From: Terriglobia bacterium
GTDB lineage: Bacteria > Acidobacteriota > Terriglobia > Terriglobales > Acidobacteriaceae
Assembly: GCA_020072845.1 (NCBI GenBank)
Contig: JAIQGF010000014.1
Coordinates: forward strand, 1-64,000
Length of the DNA: 64,000 nucleotides
Direction: 5' to 3'
Under the pieces are notes generated by a model. The model was not told the DNA's origin, did no database searches, and saw only the letters and a list, made by a program, of their open reading frames with translations. Shown here piece by piece: positions 26,375-36,684 of this stretch. Made by a program: the position numbers and the translations under genes. Position 1 is the first letter of the stretch, and each line of letters starts with the position of its first letter.

Positions 26375-27937
26375 CTATGCAGCGCGGCGTAGCGGCGGCG
26401 CGATGGTATGCCAGCCGCGCAATTCTTCGCTGATCAGCTCATTGGCGGGGTTGGGACCTTCGCTGCCGGCGGCATAGTTTGGAAATTCCGGCGGCGGCAG
26501 TTGCTCCCACGCCTCCTCGATCGGCGTAATGATGTTCCATTCCGCCTCAATCTCATCGCCGCGCGTAAACAGCGTGGCGTCGCCACGCATGGCATCGAGC
26601 AGCAGGGTCTCATAGGCGACTGGCGTGCTCCCGTCGAAAGCCGTGCGATAAGAAAAGTTCGCCTGCACGGGCACGACCTGCATGTGGCTGCCCGGCTTCT
26701 TCGCGCCGAACTGCAGCACAACACCTTCGTCCGGCTGGATGCTGATGACCACAACATTCGGTTCAATCTGCTCGTCGGGGGTGCGCGCGAACAGCGCCTG
26801 CGGCGTGCGCTTAAAGTGCACTCGCACTTCCGTCAGTTGGCGTGGCAAGCGCTTTCCCGTGCGCACGTAGAACGGCACGCCGGCCCAGCGCCAGTTATCG
26901 ACATGAAATTCGATCGCTACGAAAGTTTCGGTGGACGAACCTGGGCTGACGCCCGGTTCGTGCCGGTACGCCGGGACAGGGCGGCCATCGATTTCGCCCG
27001 GACCGTACTGGCCGCGAACCGTCCGCCGTGCCACTTCCTCCCGGGTCATCGGACGGATGGAGCGGAACACCTGCACCTTCTGTTCGCGCACCGCGTCCGC
27101 CTCGAATGCGATCGGCGGGTCCATTGCGGTAATCGCGAGCAGTTGCAGCAAATGGTTGGCCACCATGTCGCGGAGCGCGCCGGTTTCCTCGTAGAACGCG
27201 GCGCGGTTTTCGACGCCCACGGTCTCGGCCGCCGTGATCTCCACATAATCGACATAGTTGCGGTTCCACACCGGCTCGAACAGCGAGTTGGCAAAGCGGA
27301 AGACCAGCATGTTCTGCACGGTCTCTTTGCCGAGATAGTGGTCGATGCGATAGACATCGCGCTCGGCGAAGGTGCGCAACACGGTGGCGTTGAGTTCGCG
27401 CGCGGTGCCGAGGTCGCGGCCGAAAGGTTTCTCCAGCACGATCCGCGACCAGCCGTTCGCATTGCGGTTCAGCCCGGCGGCGCCCAGACCTTCGATGATG
27501 GGATGGGCAACCGAAGCTGGGGTCGAGACGTAGAAAAGGTGATTGCTGCTGCTGCCAGCCGCGCGCATCTCTTCCAGTTGTGCGCGCAAACGCGGATAGA
27601 ACTCCGTGTCATTCGGGTCGCCTGCAAGGTAGGACAGCCGTTTCTCAAACTCGGCCCACTGCGCTCCGCTGAAGTCGCGGGCTTCTTTGGAAGCCGCAGC
27701 GGCGTCATGCATGCGGGCGCGGAACTCTTCCGACGTCATCGGCGTGCGGCCAATGCCGAGGACATCGAACTTGGGATTCATGCAGCCCAGGCACGCCAGG
27801 TCGTAAAGTGCTGGAACCAGCTTGCGGCGTGTCAGGTCGCCGGATGCGCCGAAGATGACCAGCACGCAGGAGTCGCCTTTGGGCCATTGCGCCACGGCAG
27901 TGCGATCCATGGGAGTGGCTTCGATAATGGAGCTCAT
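26375..27937 (-). CDS. zwf: Glucose-6-phosphate dehydrogenase
   Basis: A 520-residue enzyme that oxidises glucose 6-phosphate and makes NADPH. The N-terminal cofactor motif is VIFGASGDLTRRKLVPALYDL, and the active site signature is DHYLGKETVQNML. Other parts include IVLEKPFGRDLGTA and RTGKRLPRQLTEV. ATG 27937 is preceded by GGAGGAAAAC, an excellent ribosome site; longer readings give low-complexity sequence. A 6-phosphogluconate dehydrogenase or dehydratase is not in the window. Confidence 0.96.
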   Translation of the reverse strand: MSSIIEATPMDRTAVAQWPKGDSCVLVIFGASGDLTRRKLVPALYDLACLGCMNPKFDVLGIGRTPMTSEEFRARMHDAAAASKEARDFSGAQWAEFEKRLSYLAGDPNDTEFYPRLRAQLEEMRAAGSSSNHLFYVSTPASVAHPIIEGLGAAGLNRNANGWSRIVLEKPFGRDLGTARELNATVLRTFAERDVYRIDHYLGKETVQNMLVFRFANSLFEPVWNRNYVDYVEITAAETVGVENRAAFYEETGALRDMVANHLLQLLAITAMDPPIAFEADAVREQKVQVFRSIRPMTREEVARRTVRGQYGPGEIDGRPVPAYRHEPGVSPGSSTETFVAIEFHVDNWRWAGVPFYVRTGKRLPRQLTEVRVHFKRTPQALFARTPDEQIEPNVVVISIQPDEGVVLQFGAKKPGSHMQVVPVQANFSYRTAFDGSTPVAYETLLLDAMRGDATLFTRGDEIEAEWNIITPIEEAWEQLPPPEFPNYAAGSEGPNPANELISEELRGWHTIAPPLRRAA

Positions 27938-28035
27938 TGTTTTCCTCCGGATTGCTGGCGATCCAAACTTCTCCCGGTCCCGGTCCCAGGCTCTTGCGCG
28001 GCAGAGCGGCCCTAACCGCCACCGCCCTCGCATTG

Positions 28036-28494
28036 CTACTTCTCCAGAAGCCGGTGTTCCAGCGCCATGACCTTTGCCAATCGGCGGCGGTGGCGCTCTT
28101 CGCCGGTGAAGCGCGCGGCCACGAACCCGCGCACAAGGTCGAGCATCAGCTCTGGTCCGATCACGCGGGCGCCCAGGCAGAGAATGTTCATGTCGTCGTG
28201 CTCTACTCCCTGGTGTGCGGAGTAGATGTCGTGGCACATCCCGGCGCGAATGCCGCGAAACTTGTTGGCTGCAACCGCCACCCCTACGCCGCTGCCGCAG
28301 ATCAGCAATCCGCGCTCGCAGCGGCCGCTTGCCACTTCCTCTGTGACCGCGGCCGCGTAGTCGGGATAATCATCCGGCTGCGTGGGATCGTGCGTGCCCA
28401 GATCGACGACCTCATGCCCGAGCCGCCGCAGTTCGGAGATCGCGGCCTCGTTCAGCGGGACGCCGGCATGATCCGCTCCCACGGCAATACGCAT
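28036..28494 (-). CDS. rpiB: Ribose-5-phosphate isomerase B
   Basis: A 152-residue isomerase for ribose 5-phosphate and ribulose 5-phosphate. The start MRIAVGADHAGVPLNE and the catalytic LLICGSGVGVAVAANKFRGIRAG loop, with CHDIYSAHQGVEHDDMNILCLGARV, are the RpiB signature. ATG 28494 lies two bases after the tkt stop. The longer open frame upstream overlaps tkt and is not coding. Confidence 0.94.
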   Translation of the reverse strand: MRIAVGADHAGVPLNEAAISELRRLGHEVVDLGTHDPTQPDDYPDYAAAVTEEVASGRCERGLLICGSGVGVAVAANKFRGIRAGMCHDIYSAHQGVEHDDMNILCLGARVIGPELMLDLVRGFVAARFTGEERHRRRLAKVMALEHRLLEK

Positions 28495-28496
28495 GA

Positions 28497-30608
28497 CTAC
28501 CTCACAATCAGCGATCGAGCTTCGCTGGCAACGTGCTCCGGCGTGAACCCGAAATGCGTCAGCAAATCCTTGATTGGGGCCGAGGCGCCAAAGTCGTAGC
28601 GGGCGATCACGCGTCCTTCGGAGCCGACGTACTCGCGCCAACCCAAGCCTGTACCCGCCTCGACAGCGAGGCGCGCGTGGACCTGAGGGGGAAGCACGCT
28701 GTTCTGGTACTCCTGGGGTTGCTGCTTGAACAGCTCCCAGGACGGCATGCTGACCACGCGGCTGCGAATACCCTCTGCCGCCAGCCGCTCGTGCGCCTGC
28801 AGGCAGAGCTGCACCTCCGAGCCGGTGCCCATCAGGATGACTTGCGCTTCTCCCGCTGAATCTGCCAAGACGTATGCCCCGCGCCGCAACCCGTCGGCGC
28901 TGGCGTACTTTGTGCGATCCAAGGTCGGCACGGCCTGCCGCGTGAGCACGAGCGCGACAGGCTGCTGCTTCGTCTGCATCGCCATGCACCACGCCTCGGC
29001 CGTCTCGTTCGCATCCGCGGGACGAATCACCACCAGTCGCGGGATCATTCGCAACGACATCAGCTGCTCGATCGGCTGGTGCGTCGGTCCGTCCTCGCCC
29101 AGACCGATCGAGTCGTGCGTGAACACGTAGATGACGGGCAAGTCCATGAGCGCGGAGAGCCGGATCGCGGCCCGCATGTAGTCGGAAAAGATCAGGAAGG
29201 TCGAGCCGAATACGCGCAGCTTCGACAACGCCATGCCGTTGAGAATGGCGCCCATCGCGTGTTCCCGTATGCCGAAATGAAAGTTCCTTCCCGAGTAGTT
29301 ATCGCTCTCAAAATCCCCGGCTCCGGCAATCAGCGTCTTGGTTGAGGGCGCTAGATCGGCCGATCCGCCGATCAGCCACGGTACGTGTTTTGCAATCGCA
29401 TTCTCTACGATGGATCCCGTGTCTCTCGTCGCCTTGCCCTTCGGGTCAGCGGGAAAGCTGGGGATCTCGGCATCCCAGCCGGGCGGCAGCTCGCCCCGTT
29501 GCAACCGGTCCCATTCCGCGGCCAGAGCAGCATCGCGATTGCGGAACTCGCTGAGCGCATCGTTCCATTCCCGCTCCCAGTAATCTCCGCGGTCGAGGGC
29601 CTTGTGCATGTATTCGAGCACCTCGGGTGGAACCAGGAAGTGCTCCTCCGGCGGCCAGCCATAGGCGGCTTTCGTTAGGCGAATCTCTTCTTCTCCCAGC
29701 GGCTCGCCGTGGGCGGCAGAAGTGTCGTGTTTGTTGGGCGCGCCCCAGGCGATGTGGCTGTCCACGATGATCAGCGACGGGCGCTCCTCTTCCCTGTGTG
29801 CGGTTCGGATCGCCACGTCGAGCAGTTCAAGATCGTTCGCATCACCGACTCGGAGCACGTTCCAGTGGTAAGACAGGAACCGCGCCGCAACGTCATCGGA
29901 AAACGCCAACGCGGTGTGGCCTTCGATGGTGATGCGGTTGTTGTCGTAAATCCAGATGAGGTTGGATAGACCCAGGTGCCCGGCGACCGAGGCGGCTTCT
30001 TGTGAAATACCTTCCATGAGATCGCCGTCGCCGCAGAAGGCGTAAATGCGATAGTCGATCAGTTTCTGTGCGTCGCGATTGAAATGTGCCGCGAGCCAGC
30101 GCTCCGCAATCGCCATGCCGACCGAATTCGCCACGCCTTGCCCCAGCGGGCCGGTGGTGGTTTCTACGCCCGGCGTCAGCCCGTATTCCGGATGACCCGG
30201 CGTACGCGAGTCCCACTGCCGGAAGTTCTGCAATTCTTCAAGGGTTAGGCCATAACCGGTCAAGTACAACAGCGAGTACAGCAGCATGGACGCGTGGCCA
30301 TTGGACAGGATGAAGCGGTCGCGATTGGGCCACTGCGTATTGGCCGGGTTGTGCCGCAGATGGCGGTCCCACAACACGAAGGCCACTGGCGCCAGCGCCA
30401 TCGGCGTGCCGGGATGACCGCTATTGGCCTTCTGCACCGCATCCATCGCGAGCGTCCGGATGGTGTTGATGCAGAGCAGTTCGAGCCGTTCCAGTGGCTT
30501 TTTTGCCGCCGGGGCGCCGCGAGGGACGCGAGTAGCTGTGTGCGCTTCGATCATGGCCGCCGGCGCACTAATGCGAGCTTCATGCGACTCGGATTGCGGG
30601 TTCGCCAT
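28497..30608 (-). CDS. tkt: Transketolase
   Basis: A 703-residue thiamine-diphosphate enzyme of the non-oxidative pentose phosphate pathway. Recognisable segments are [37 protein letters not shown], the cofactor motif [19 protein letters not shown], and in the second half [17 protein letters not shown] and [23 protein letters not shown] 30608 has GAGGGGCAG upstream, and the start overlaps the end of the glucoamylase gene by 29 bases. Confidence 0.96.
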   Translation of the reverse strand: MANPQSESHEARISAPAAMIEAHTATRVPRGAPAAKKPLERLELLCINTIRTLAMDAVQKANSGHPGTPMALAPVAFVLWDRHLRHNPANTQWPNRDRFILSNGHASMLLYSLLYLTGYGLTLEELQNFRQWDSRTPGHPEYGLTPGVETTTGPLGQGVANSVGMAIAERWLAAHFNRDAQKLIDYRIYAFCGDGDLMEGISQEAASVAGHLGLSNLIWIYDNNRITIEGHTALAFSDDVAARFLSYHWNVLRVGDANDLELLDVAIRTAHREEERPSLIIVDSHIAWGAPNKHDTSAAHGEPLGEEEIRLTKAAYGWPPEEHFLVPPEVLEYMHKALDRGDYWEREWNDALSEFRNRDAALAAEWDRLQRGELPPGWDAEIPSFPADPKGKATRDTGSIVENAIAKHVPWLIGGSADLAPSTKTLIAGAGDFESDNYSGRNFHFGIREHAMGAILNGMALSKLRVFGSTFLIFSDYMRAAIRLSALMDLPVIYVFTHDSIGLGEDGPTHQPIEQLMSLRMIPRLVVIRPADANETAEAWCMAMQTKQQPVALVLTRQAVPTLDRTKYASADGLRRGAYVLADSAGEAQVILMGTGSEVQLCLQAHERLAAEGIRSRVVSMPSWELFKQQPQEYQNSVLPPQVHARLAVEAGTGLGWREYVGSEGRVIARYDFGASAPIKDLLTHFGFTPEHVASEARSLIVR

Positions 30609-33039
30609 ATACTGCCCCTCTGACCCGCTGCTCCGCGCGGGCCTGCAATTCAATTGAGTAGTCTTTTCCTTCCCATCGGTTTTCATCCAGCCATAAGAAT
30701 GTGAAGCGAATCGCGCCTTCCTGTTCGGGCAGCGGGAGGTCAACAAATTCAAGACCCACGCCCGTGGCTCTCGACCGTGCATCGGTTGAATGCTGCCATT
30801 CGTCGCTCGTCCAATGCAGCAAGAACGGAGAGTTCGCTTGGATGCGCAGGCGCGTGCCGGCAGCGGCCGTGGGCGCCTGACGATTGAATTTCCACACCTC
30901 GATCGCGTTGCGTTCCTTGCCGCCGCGCACATAGCGATCGTAGGCTGCTTCAATCAAATCAAAGATTTTGCGGTCCGCGGCGGAGCGTTGCAGTTTCAGG
31001 TATTCGGCATGAGCCCAGAGCAGAGGTAGAGCGGAGCCGGTCGGTCCGCCAAAGCGGAGATGGCGCGAAGGCAGGTTCGGTGCATCCCAGATCTGCTCGG
31101 GTATCAGGCCTATGCCTTGAGCGAATTTCTCAAGGGCACGCAGATAAGGACCAGCATCATGACCGGCGGCGATTTCGTAGTGGCCTCTCTCGCCGGTCAG
31201 CAGCGGCCACGCACGTCCGATTCCCCAAGACTTGAAAGACCCGCCGTCCTCTCGCTGGCCGTAGCCGTCGTGGTTGTAGCGCCGCCAGCAAGGGCCAAAC
31301 GGTGTGTCAACCTTGAGTACGGCGTCGACGACGCGCAGTGAGTCTTGAATGATGGCATCGTCCGCGCTGCGAATCCCGTAGCGAACCAATTCGAGGAAAC
31401 CGGGGTCCACGATCTCCTTGGCGGGAAACTCAAAGGGCGCACCGGGCGGCTGGTTTGCCAGGATCAAGGTTCCACAGTTCGGATCCTCATCCGCACCGTG
31501 GGCAACGTCGCCCGGGTTGATGCGGATGTAATGGCGACTGATTCCCGGTACGAGCGTTCCCTGGGTCGTGACCGTCCAGCGCTCGATGTGCGATTCCAGG
31601 AAATCGGCATAGTCGCGGACGAATTCTGCCGTGCCCGGGTCGCCCCGATCGTCAAAGAACTCGGCCGCGCATATGAGCGCGGTGATGTGGACCGCCAGCG
31701 TGGATGGCGAATAGCCGCTCGCTTCCTCCCAGCGATCCTGGGCCGTAACCGGACCCTCTCGGATGAGGAAACCGCAGGCGCGGCGAACCATATCGTAAGG
31801 ATCGAAGTTGGCGAGCGCGCCGTGCTTCCACAGACGCCACGCCAGCAAGATCGGAAATGCCACCTCGTCCAGTTGTGCGCCCAACCAGTATGGCCGCCCG
31901 TCGATCCAGAAATTCTGGTAAAAGCCGCCGTCTTCGCGCTGCGACACGGCAAGATAAATGAGTGCGCGCAAGGGCGTGCTCAAGTCGCCGACCGCCAGCA
32001 ACGCGCTCACGCACTTCACCATGTCACGCGTCCATACTAGATGGTAGCCGCCAAGCTCTTCGTCGCTCTTTTCATCGCCCCAGGGGATACTGAGCGACGC
32101 GATCATCGCGCCGGGATACGTCTTGTCCTCATGCGCCAGCAGTAGATTGACGCTGCGCTCGAACAGCGTGGAATTGTTGGATGCGGCCGCCAGAGCAAAC
32201 CGCTTGGACGTGCGCTCCCATTGCCGGATGAAAGACTCGCGTATCTGCTCGAAGGGGATGCTCAACGACTGCACCAGTGAACTGAGAGCGTCGTGCCGGG
32301 TAGTGCCAAATGCCAATCCAACCGTGAATTCGGCGCCCCGGGAAAGATCGAGCCCGCCGGTCAAAGCGATGTTGCCGTCGAGTGCCGCCTCGTATCGCCA
32401 GTCCAGGCGATAATTGTCAGCCAGATCCGTCCATCCATCGTTCACGCCCACATAACCGCAGGAGCACTCGGTCAACGGAACGGTGGCGCCAAGCACCAGC
32501 CATGTATTGCCTTTGTGGGCGACCAGGACTGTGCGCCCTTTTGTCTGCAGCACTTCTCCGTTGTTGTGCCAGCCTCCAATCTCCAGGTGCGGCGCACACA
32601 GCACATACATGCGCAGCTTGGCCAACAATTCCGGAGGCGCTTCCAGCCGGGTGTGAATGAGAAGGCAGTTCTGATGCGGGTCGCCAAGAATGGTCTTGTG
32701 GATGGCGTAACGACCTTGTTTCTCTCGCTTGGTGACTTCAAAGCCGAGCGCCGCTTCTGCAATGCAATCGATCTGCCCGACAAAGTTCCTGCGCTCGTCG
32801 TGGAAAAAACTCTCGCCGTCAGTGATCAGGAACTGCAGATCACGGATCTGGGGTGAATCGATCGTCGGATAATAAACCTCGGTCACACACCCGTAGTCGA
32901 GCGTGTACCAGACGCGGCTGGAAGTTGAATAGGCTGTCCCAACGCCGACTTTAGCGCCGCGCGTCCACCGAGGTTCAATTCCCGGTCCACCGGGCGCGAG
33001 GCGTGCAACACTGGGGCTAATCGCCATGGGACTTTGCAA
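30580..33039 (-). CDS. Glycoside hydrolase family 15 glucoamylase-like protein
   Basis: An 819-residue enzyme likely to release glucose from alpha-glucans. The N-terminal beta-sandwich domain (to about residue 270, with [20 protein letters not shown]) and the (alpha/alpha)6 barrel are of the bacterial glucoamylase type: [52 protein letters not shown] with the likely catalytic acid, and [20 protein letters not shown]. There is no clear signal peptide, so it may act on glycogen in the cytoplasm. TTG 33039 follows GGAGG by four bases; ATG 33027 is an alternative. It heads the sugar operon. Confidence 0.88.
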   Translation of the reverse strand: MQSPMAISPSVARLAPGGPGIEPRWTRGAKVGVGTAYSTSSRVWYTLDYGCVTEVYYPTIDSPQIRDLQFLITDGESFFHDERRNFVGQIDCIAEAALGFEVTKREKQGRYAIHKTILGDPHQNCLLIHTRLEAPPELLAKLRMYVLCAPHLEIGGWHNNGEVLQTKGRTVLVAHKGNTWLVLGATVPLTECSCGYVGVNDGWTDLADNYRLDWRYEAALDGNIALTGGLDLSRGAEFTVGLAFGTTRHDALSSLVQSLSIPFEQIRESFIRQWERTSKRFALAAASNNSTLFERSVNLLLAHEDKTYPGAMIASLSIPWGDEKSDEELGGYHLVWTRDMVKCVSALLAVGDLSTPLRALIYLAVSQREDGGFYQNFWIDGRPYWLGAQLDEVAFPILLAWRLWKHGALANFDPYDMVRRACGFLIREGPVTAQDRWEEASGYSPSTLAVHITALICAAEFFDDRGDPGTAEFVRDYADFLESHIERWTVTTQGTLVPGISRHYIRINPGDVAHGADEDPNCGTLILANQPPGAPFEFPAKEIVDPGFLELVRYGIRSADDAIIQDSLRVVDAVLKVDTPFGPCWRRYNHDGYGQREDGGSFKSWGIGRAWPLLTGERGHYEIAAGHDAGPYLRALEKFAQGIGLIPEQIWDAPNLPSRHLRFGGPTGSALPLLWAHAEYLKLQRSAADRKIFDLIEAAYDRYVRGGKERNAIEVWKFNRQAPTAAAGTRLRIQANSPFLLHWTSDEWQHSTDARSRATGVGLEFVDLPLPEQEGAIRFTFLWLDENRWEGKDYSIELQARAEQRVRGAVYGEPAIRVA

Positions 33040-33166
33040 GCGGCCTCCACCTCTTGATGAATGTCAACGCGATTTGGTCGCAAGGTCGCCGGAGTTATTT
33101 CTCACCAACAACAGCGTCCGGCTGAGGCGCAACGAATCGGTCGGACGCTATTGCACATCGTCAGAA

Positions 33167-34066
33167 CTACTTTAGAAACTTCCCCTGTTCTAGTTCCTCG
33201 AATGCCTGCCTAAGCTGCTCCTGCGTGTTCATCACAATCGGGCCGTACCATGCAACCGGCTCCTGCAGCGGCTTTCCCGAGACTAGGAGAAACCGGATGC
33301 CGTCGTCTCCCGCTTGTACCGTGACCTCGTCGCCGCGATCGAAGAGGATGAGCGAGCGGTTGTCGGCCTCGGTCGGAGGTGCAGTATCCGCCCATTTCAC
33401 CGCTTCCGTCGGCACCGCCAGTGGACCCGATGCATTGCAGAACTTTCCGCTGCCCGCGAAAACATAAGCAAACGCGTGCCGATTGGTCTCGACTGAGAGG
33501 GTCTTCCTCCGGCCAGGAGATACCGCAACGTCAAGGTAGATGGGATCGGCGGCTATCCCCTCCACGGGGCCCGTCTTCCCCCAAAAATTGCCGCAGACAA
33601 TTCGAACGTGAGTGCCATCGTCATCCTTGACCTCTGGAATTTCAGGCGCCTTCACCTCCTGATAACGCGGCGAGGTCATTTTGAGTGAGGACGGTAGATT
33701 CGCCCACAGCTGGAAACCATGCATCCGCCCCGTCTGGTCACCCTTCGGCATCTCCTGGTGGATGATTCCGCTACCCGCGGTCATCCATTGCACGTCGCCG
33801 GCCGCAATAACCCCGTTGTTTCCCATGCTGTCGCCGTGTGCCACGGTTCCAGCCAACACGTAAGTGATGGTTTCAATGCCGCGGTGCGGATGCCACGGGA
33901 AGCCCGCCAAGTAATCTTCCGGAACGTCATTGCGGAAGTCATCCAAGAGAAGAAAGGGGTCGAAGTCAGACGTGTTACCGAAGCCGAAGGCCCGGCGCAA
34001 ATGCACGCCTGCGCCTTCGAGAGTCGGCTTCGACTTGATGAGCCGCTTCACTGGTCGAATCGACAT
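33167..34066 (-). CDS. Pirin family protein
   Basis: A 299-residue double cupin. The metal-binding residues of pirins are visible in PWHPHRGIETITYVLAG, VAHGDSMGNNG and MTAGSGIIHQEMP, and the C-terminal pirin domain follows (FVFAGSGKF-like segment, then the NTQEQLRQAFEEL ending). Some bacterial pirins act as quercetin dioxygenases, others in redox control; the role here is unknown. ATG 34066 follows GGAGACGGAC. The gene stands between the sugar operon and a set of gene remnants. Confidence 0.85.
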   Translation of the reverse strand: MSIRPVKRLIKSKPTLEGAGVHLRRAFGFGNTSDFDPFLLLDDFRNDVPEDYLAGFPWHPHRGIETITYVLAGTVAHGDSMGNNGVIAAGDVQWMTAGSGIIHQEMPKGDQTGRMHGFQLWANLPSSLKMTSPRYQEVKAPEIPEVKDDDGTHVRIVCGNFWGKTGPVEGIAADPIYLDVAVSPGRRKTLSVETNRHAFAYVFAGSGKFCNASGPLAVPTEAVKWADTAPPTEADNRSLILFDRGDEVTVQAGDDGIRFLLVSGKPLQEPVAWYGPIVMNTQEQLRQAFEELEQGKFLK

Positions 34067-34153
34067 GTCCGTCTCCAAATGCTGAGAGTCTCCGTAAATG
34101 AATACGGCCCCGGCGTCCGTCAGGGCGCCTTCGCGCGTCTCGCAGAAGACTTC

Positions 34154-34430
34154 TTAGATGCCTCCATACACCGGCACGGCTGCACCATGGATCAATTTGG
34201 CATCGTCGCTGCACAAGAACAGGATCACGCGTGCTATTTCCTCCGGCTTCGGCAGCAACAATCTCGTCGAGAGATCTGCCTTGCCTTTTGAGAGTCGCCA
34301 CCTTCTCGCGGACGGGCACGAGCAGGTCGCGGTAGAAGGTGAGTTGAGACTTGTTGCCAACCTGACCGTGTCCTGGGATGACGATCGTCTTGTCCGTGAC
34401 TTTGGCCTCTCCGGTGCCACCTGACTTCAC
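34154..34430 (-). pseudogene. Joined remnants of an MBL-fold hydrolase and an SDR dehydrogenase
   Basis: Two broken gene ends lie head to tail on the minus strand. From 34430 to about 34245 one frame reads [19 protein letters not shown] ... [21 protein letters not shown], the C-terminal region of metallo-beta-lactamase-fold hydrolases. From about 34252 to 34154 another frame reads [20 protein letters not shown] and [10 protein letters not shown], the C-terminal end of a short-chain dehydrogenase. Neither has its N-terminal or catalytic part. The pieces meet at about 34250, marking a past deletion or recombination. No function is expected. Confidence 0.75.
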
Positions 34431-34515
34431 GGGGGAGGCCGGCGTTCACAATCCTCCTTATATCTGTGAGCGCGTCTGCGTTTGACCGCTCAGTGTTCTG
34501 CAATGTCAGTGGTGT

Positions 34516-35049
34516 TCAGCTCGCTCGGCGATCCCGCTGAATTTCGGATAAGAACCACGTGCGGCGTTCCGTCTGGTCGATCCAGTTTTCAATCAGGCTG
34601 GCTGTGGCCACATCGTTGTTCCGATCGCAAATCTCGTGGGTTGCACGCAGGAACCGAGTGAGTCGCCGGTTGTCAGCCGCCAGCTCCGCCAGCATGTCCA
34701 GGGGAGCGACAGATTCCTCGTTGTTGTCTTGCAACCGTTGATGCCGTGAGATATCGCTGATGGAGCGCAGCGTGGTCCCGCCGATCTTGCGTGCGCGTTC
34801 CGCGATGTCGTCGGTCATGGTGAAGATCTGGTCGGCGTGCTCGTCCAGGAGCAGGTGGAAATCTCTGAAGTGGCGCCCGCTCATGTGCCAGTGGAAATTC
34901 TTGGTTTTCAGGTAGAGTACGAATACGTCGCCAAGCAATTGGCGCAAGGCAGTTGTAATTTCCGCAACTTCACTCGGGTTGAGATCGCCGGTGATCCCGA
35001 TCGTAGCTTTCTCTCGCCTCTCCAGTCGAACTGCATTACTTGCTCTCAT
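34516..35049 (-). CDS. dps: Dps-family ferritin-like DNA-protection protein
   Basis: A 177-residue ferritin-like protein that stores iron and protects DNA from peroxide. The ferroxidase site between subunits is visible in KNFHWHMSGRHFRDFHLLLDE and HADQIFTMTDDIAER, the classic Dps pattern of His, Asp and Glu. The basic N-terminus (RASNAVRLERREK) could bind DNA. ATG 35049 follows AAAGGAAAAC. It lies among other stress genes. Confidence 0.9.
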   Translation of the reverse strand: MRASNAVRLERREKATIGITGDLNPSEVAEITTALRQLLGDVFVLYLKTKNFHWHMSGRHFRDFHLLLDEHADQIFTMTDDIAERARKIGGTTLRSISDISRHQRLQDNNEESVAPLDMLAELAADNRRLTRFLRATHEICDRNNDVATASLIENWIDQTERRTWFLSEIQRDRRAS

Positions 35050-35295
35050 TGGTTTGTTTTCCTTTCGGATGAGGATTTTCCACTTCTGCCCCCACTGTGT
35101 TGGCATCAGCTAAGCACTTCTGTCTTGCTCCCTGAGGATCCACTCGCGTACATCGCGGCGCAGAGGTCCCGCGATGGACACGCTCTTCGGACGCGATTTG
35201 CAGGGCGATTCGTAGTCTTCCGAATAATTCATTCCGTTGCATGATCTCTGGGCACGTTGGCTGGTTGTTATCTCCATTCGAATCAAACAACCGCT

Positions 35296-36684
35296 CTATC
35301 CCGGAGCGTCCGCCAGCGGGAGCCACACTTGAAATCGTGTATCGCCCGGCTTCGATGTGACCTGAATATTGCCTCTGTGCTTCCTCACAATTCGCTGCAC
35401 CGTATCCAGCCCCAGTCCGGTGCCCTCCCCGACTCCCTTGGTCGTGAAGAAAGGCTCAAAGATACGCGGCTTGATCTCGGGCGGAATTCCCGGGCCGTTG
35501 TCGCCGATCTCGACGACCACGCACGTGTCCTCTCGATATGTCCGGACGCGAAGCTCGCCATTGCCCCCCATCGCGTCAATGGCATTGTCGATGATGTTGG
35601 TCCAGACCTGGTTCAGTTCGCTGCCGAACGAATTCACCAGGAGGGAGACCTGCTCGTACTCGCGCCGCACCACAACGGCGCGCCGCTTGAGCTTGTGGTT
35701 CAGTATTGTAAGCGTGTTTTCCAGGCTCTTCACGATGTCCACGTTCTGCAGCGGCGCCTGGTCCATGAACGTGTATTCCTTGATCGCCAGCACCAGCTCG
35801 GAAATCCGCGACGTGCTGCTCTCGATTTCATTCAGCAGCGTCGCCACTTCCAGCGACGCCGCAATCCTCACCAGCGCGGCTCGGGCGGTATCGGGATCGA
35901 GTGTCGCAAACAACGATTCCAAAACTGCCGGCTTGATATTCTTGCTCGCCAGGTCGGAGGGCAATTGCCACAGGTCGTTTTGCCCGTGACCGTGCAACCA
36001 CGACTCGATCTGCTCTTCCAGGTCTCTGATCGTCAGGGCATCGGGCGGAGGTCCGTCCAGTGTGGTAAGCGAAGCTTCCAGCTTTTCGATTTCCGCTTTT
36101 TGCGCCGGTGTCAGCTCGCGCCGTCCTAGCTCGTGACTCGCGTCTCTGATCCGATTCAGGATGTCACGCAATTGGCTGGCGGCACGTTTGGCGGCGGACG
36201 CTGGGTTGTTGAGCTCATGCGCCAGCCCAGCCGAAAGCTTTCCCAGCGCAGCCAGCCGGTCTCGCTGTTGCTCGATGCGCGTAACTTCGCGGATTCTGTC
36301 CGACATCACGCCGACCAGCCGTTTGGCCAGTTCCGGCATCTTCTGCACCAGTTCTGGAAACAGCGCTGCTGGAAAACGCAAGAGGCGACTTGCCGAAAGC
36401 GCCCGCCCCGTGACCATGGCCTGCTTCATCCTGGAAAACGGGAGCGCGCCGGTCACATCGCCCGTCTTCATTGGAATGACGACGATTTCGCCTCCAAATT
36501 CTCCCCGCGCTTGCAGTTCTCCTTCCAGAATCACAAACATCGCATCTGCCGGATCATTCGCGCGCACGTAGGTTTCTCCGGGGCTGAAATGCAGCTCTTC
36601 CGACTGGCTGAGGAACCAGGCAAGCTGGTCCTCAGGCAGGTCGGCGAATGCCGGGACGCGAAGGAGTTCCGATGTCTCGACCAT
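35296..36684 (-). CDS. Sensor histidine kinase with an N-terminal cyclic-nucleotide-binding-type domain
   Basis: A 462-residue cytoplasmic kinase with no membrane helix. Residues about 8-125 form a CRP-like sensor domain (FSPGETYVRANDPADAMFVI, LEGELQARGEFGGE). The H-box follows (LGKLSAGLAHELNNPASAAK, about residue 148), then a long dimerisation region and the ATPase domain with N-box NIIDNAIDAM, G1 IGDNGPGIPPEI and G2 GVGEGTGLGLDTVQ. The next gene, a thioredoxin-reductase-like flavoprotein, starts just upstream and abuts it (stop 36685, start 36684), so the kinase is the second gene of a pair. No response regulator is adjacent. Confidence 0.88.
   Translation of the reverse strand: MVETSELLRVPAFADLPEDQLAWFLSQSEELHFSPGETYVRANDPADAMFVILEGELQARGEFGGEIVVIPMKTGDVTGALPFSRMKQAMVTGRALSASRLLRFPAALFPELVQKMPELAKRLVGVMSDRIREVTRIEQQRDRLAALGKLSAGLAHELNNPASAAKRAASQLRDILNRIRDASHELGRRELTPAQKAEIEKLEASLTTLDGPPPDALTIRDLEEQIESWLHGHGQNDLWQLPSDLASKNIKPAVLESLFATLDPDTARAALVRIAASLEVATLLNEIESSTSRISELVLAIKEYTFMDQAPLQNVDIVKSLENTLTILNHKLKRRAVVVRREYEQVSLLVNSFGSELNQVWTNIIDNAIDAMGGNGELRVRTYREDTCVVVEIGDNGPGIPPEIKPRIFEPFFTTKGVGEGTGLGLDTVQRIVRKHRGNIQVTSKPGDTRFQVWLPLADAPG

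Noticed and set aside
35036-35326. A 96-codon minus-strand frame between dps and the kinase gene
   Set aside because: It overlaps the dps start and the kinase end, has no motif and reads like non-coding sequence.
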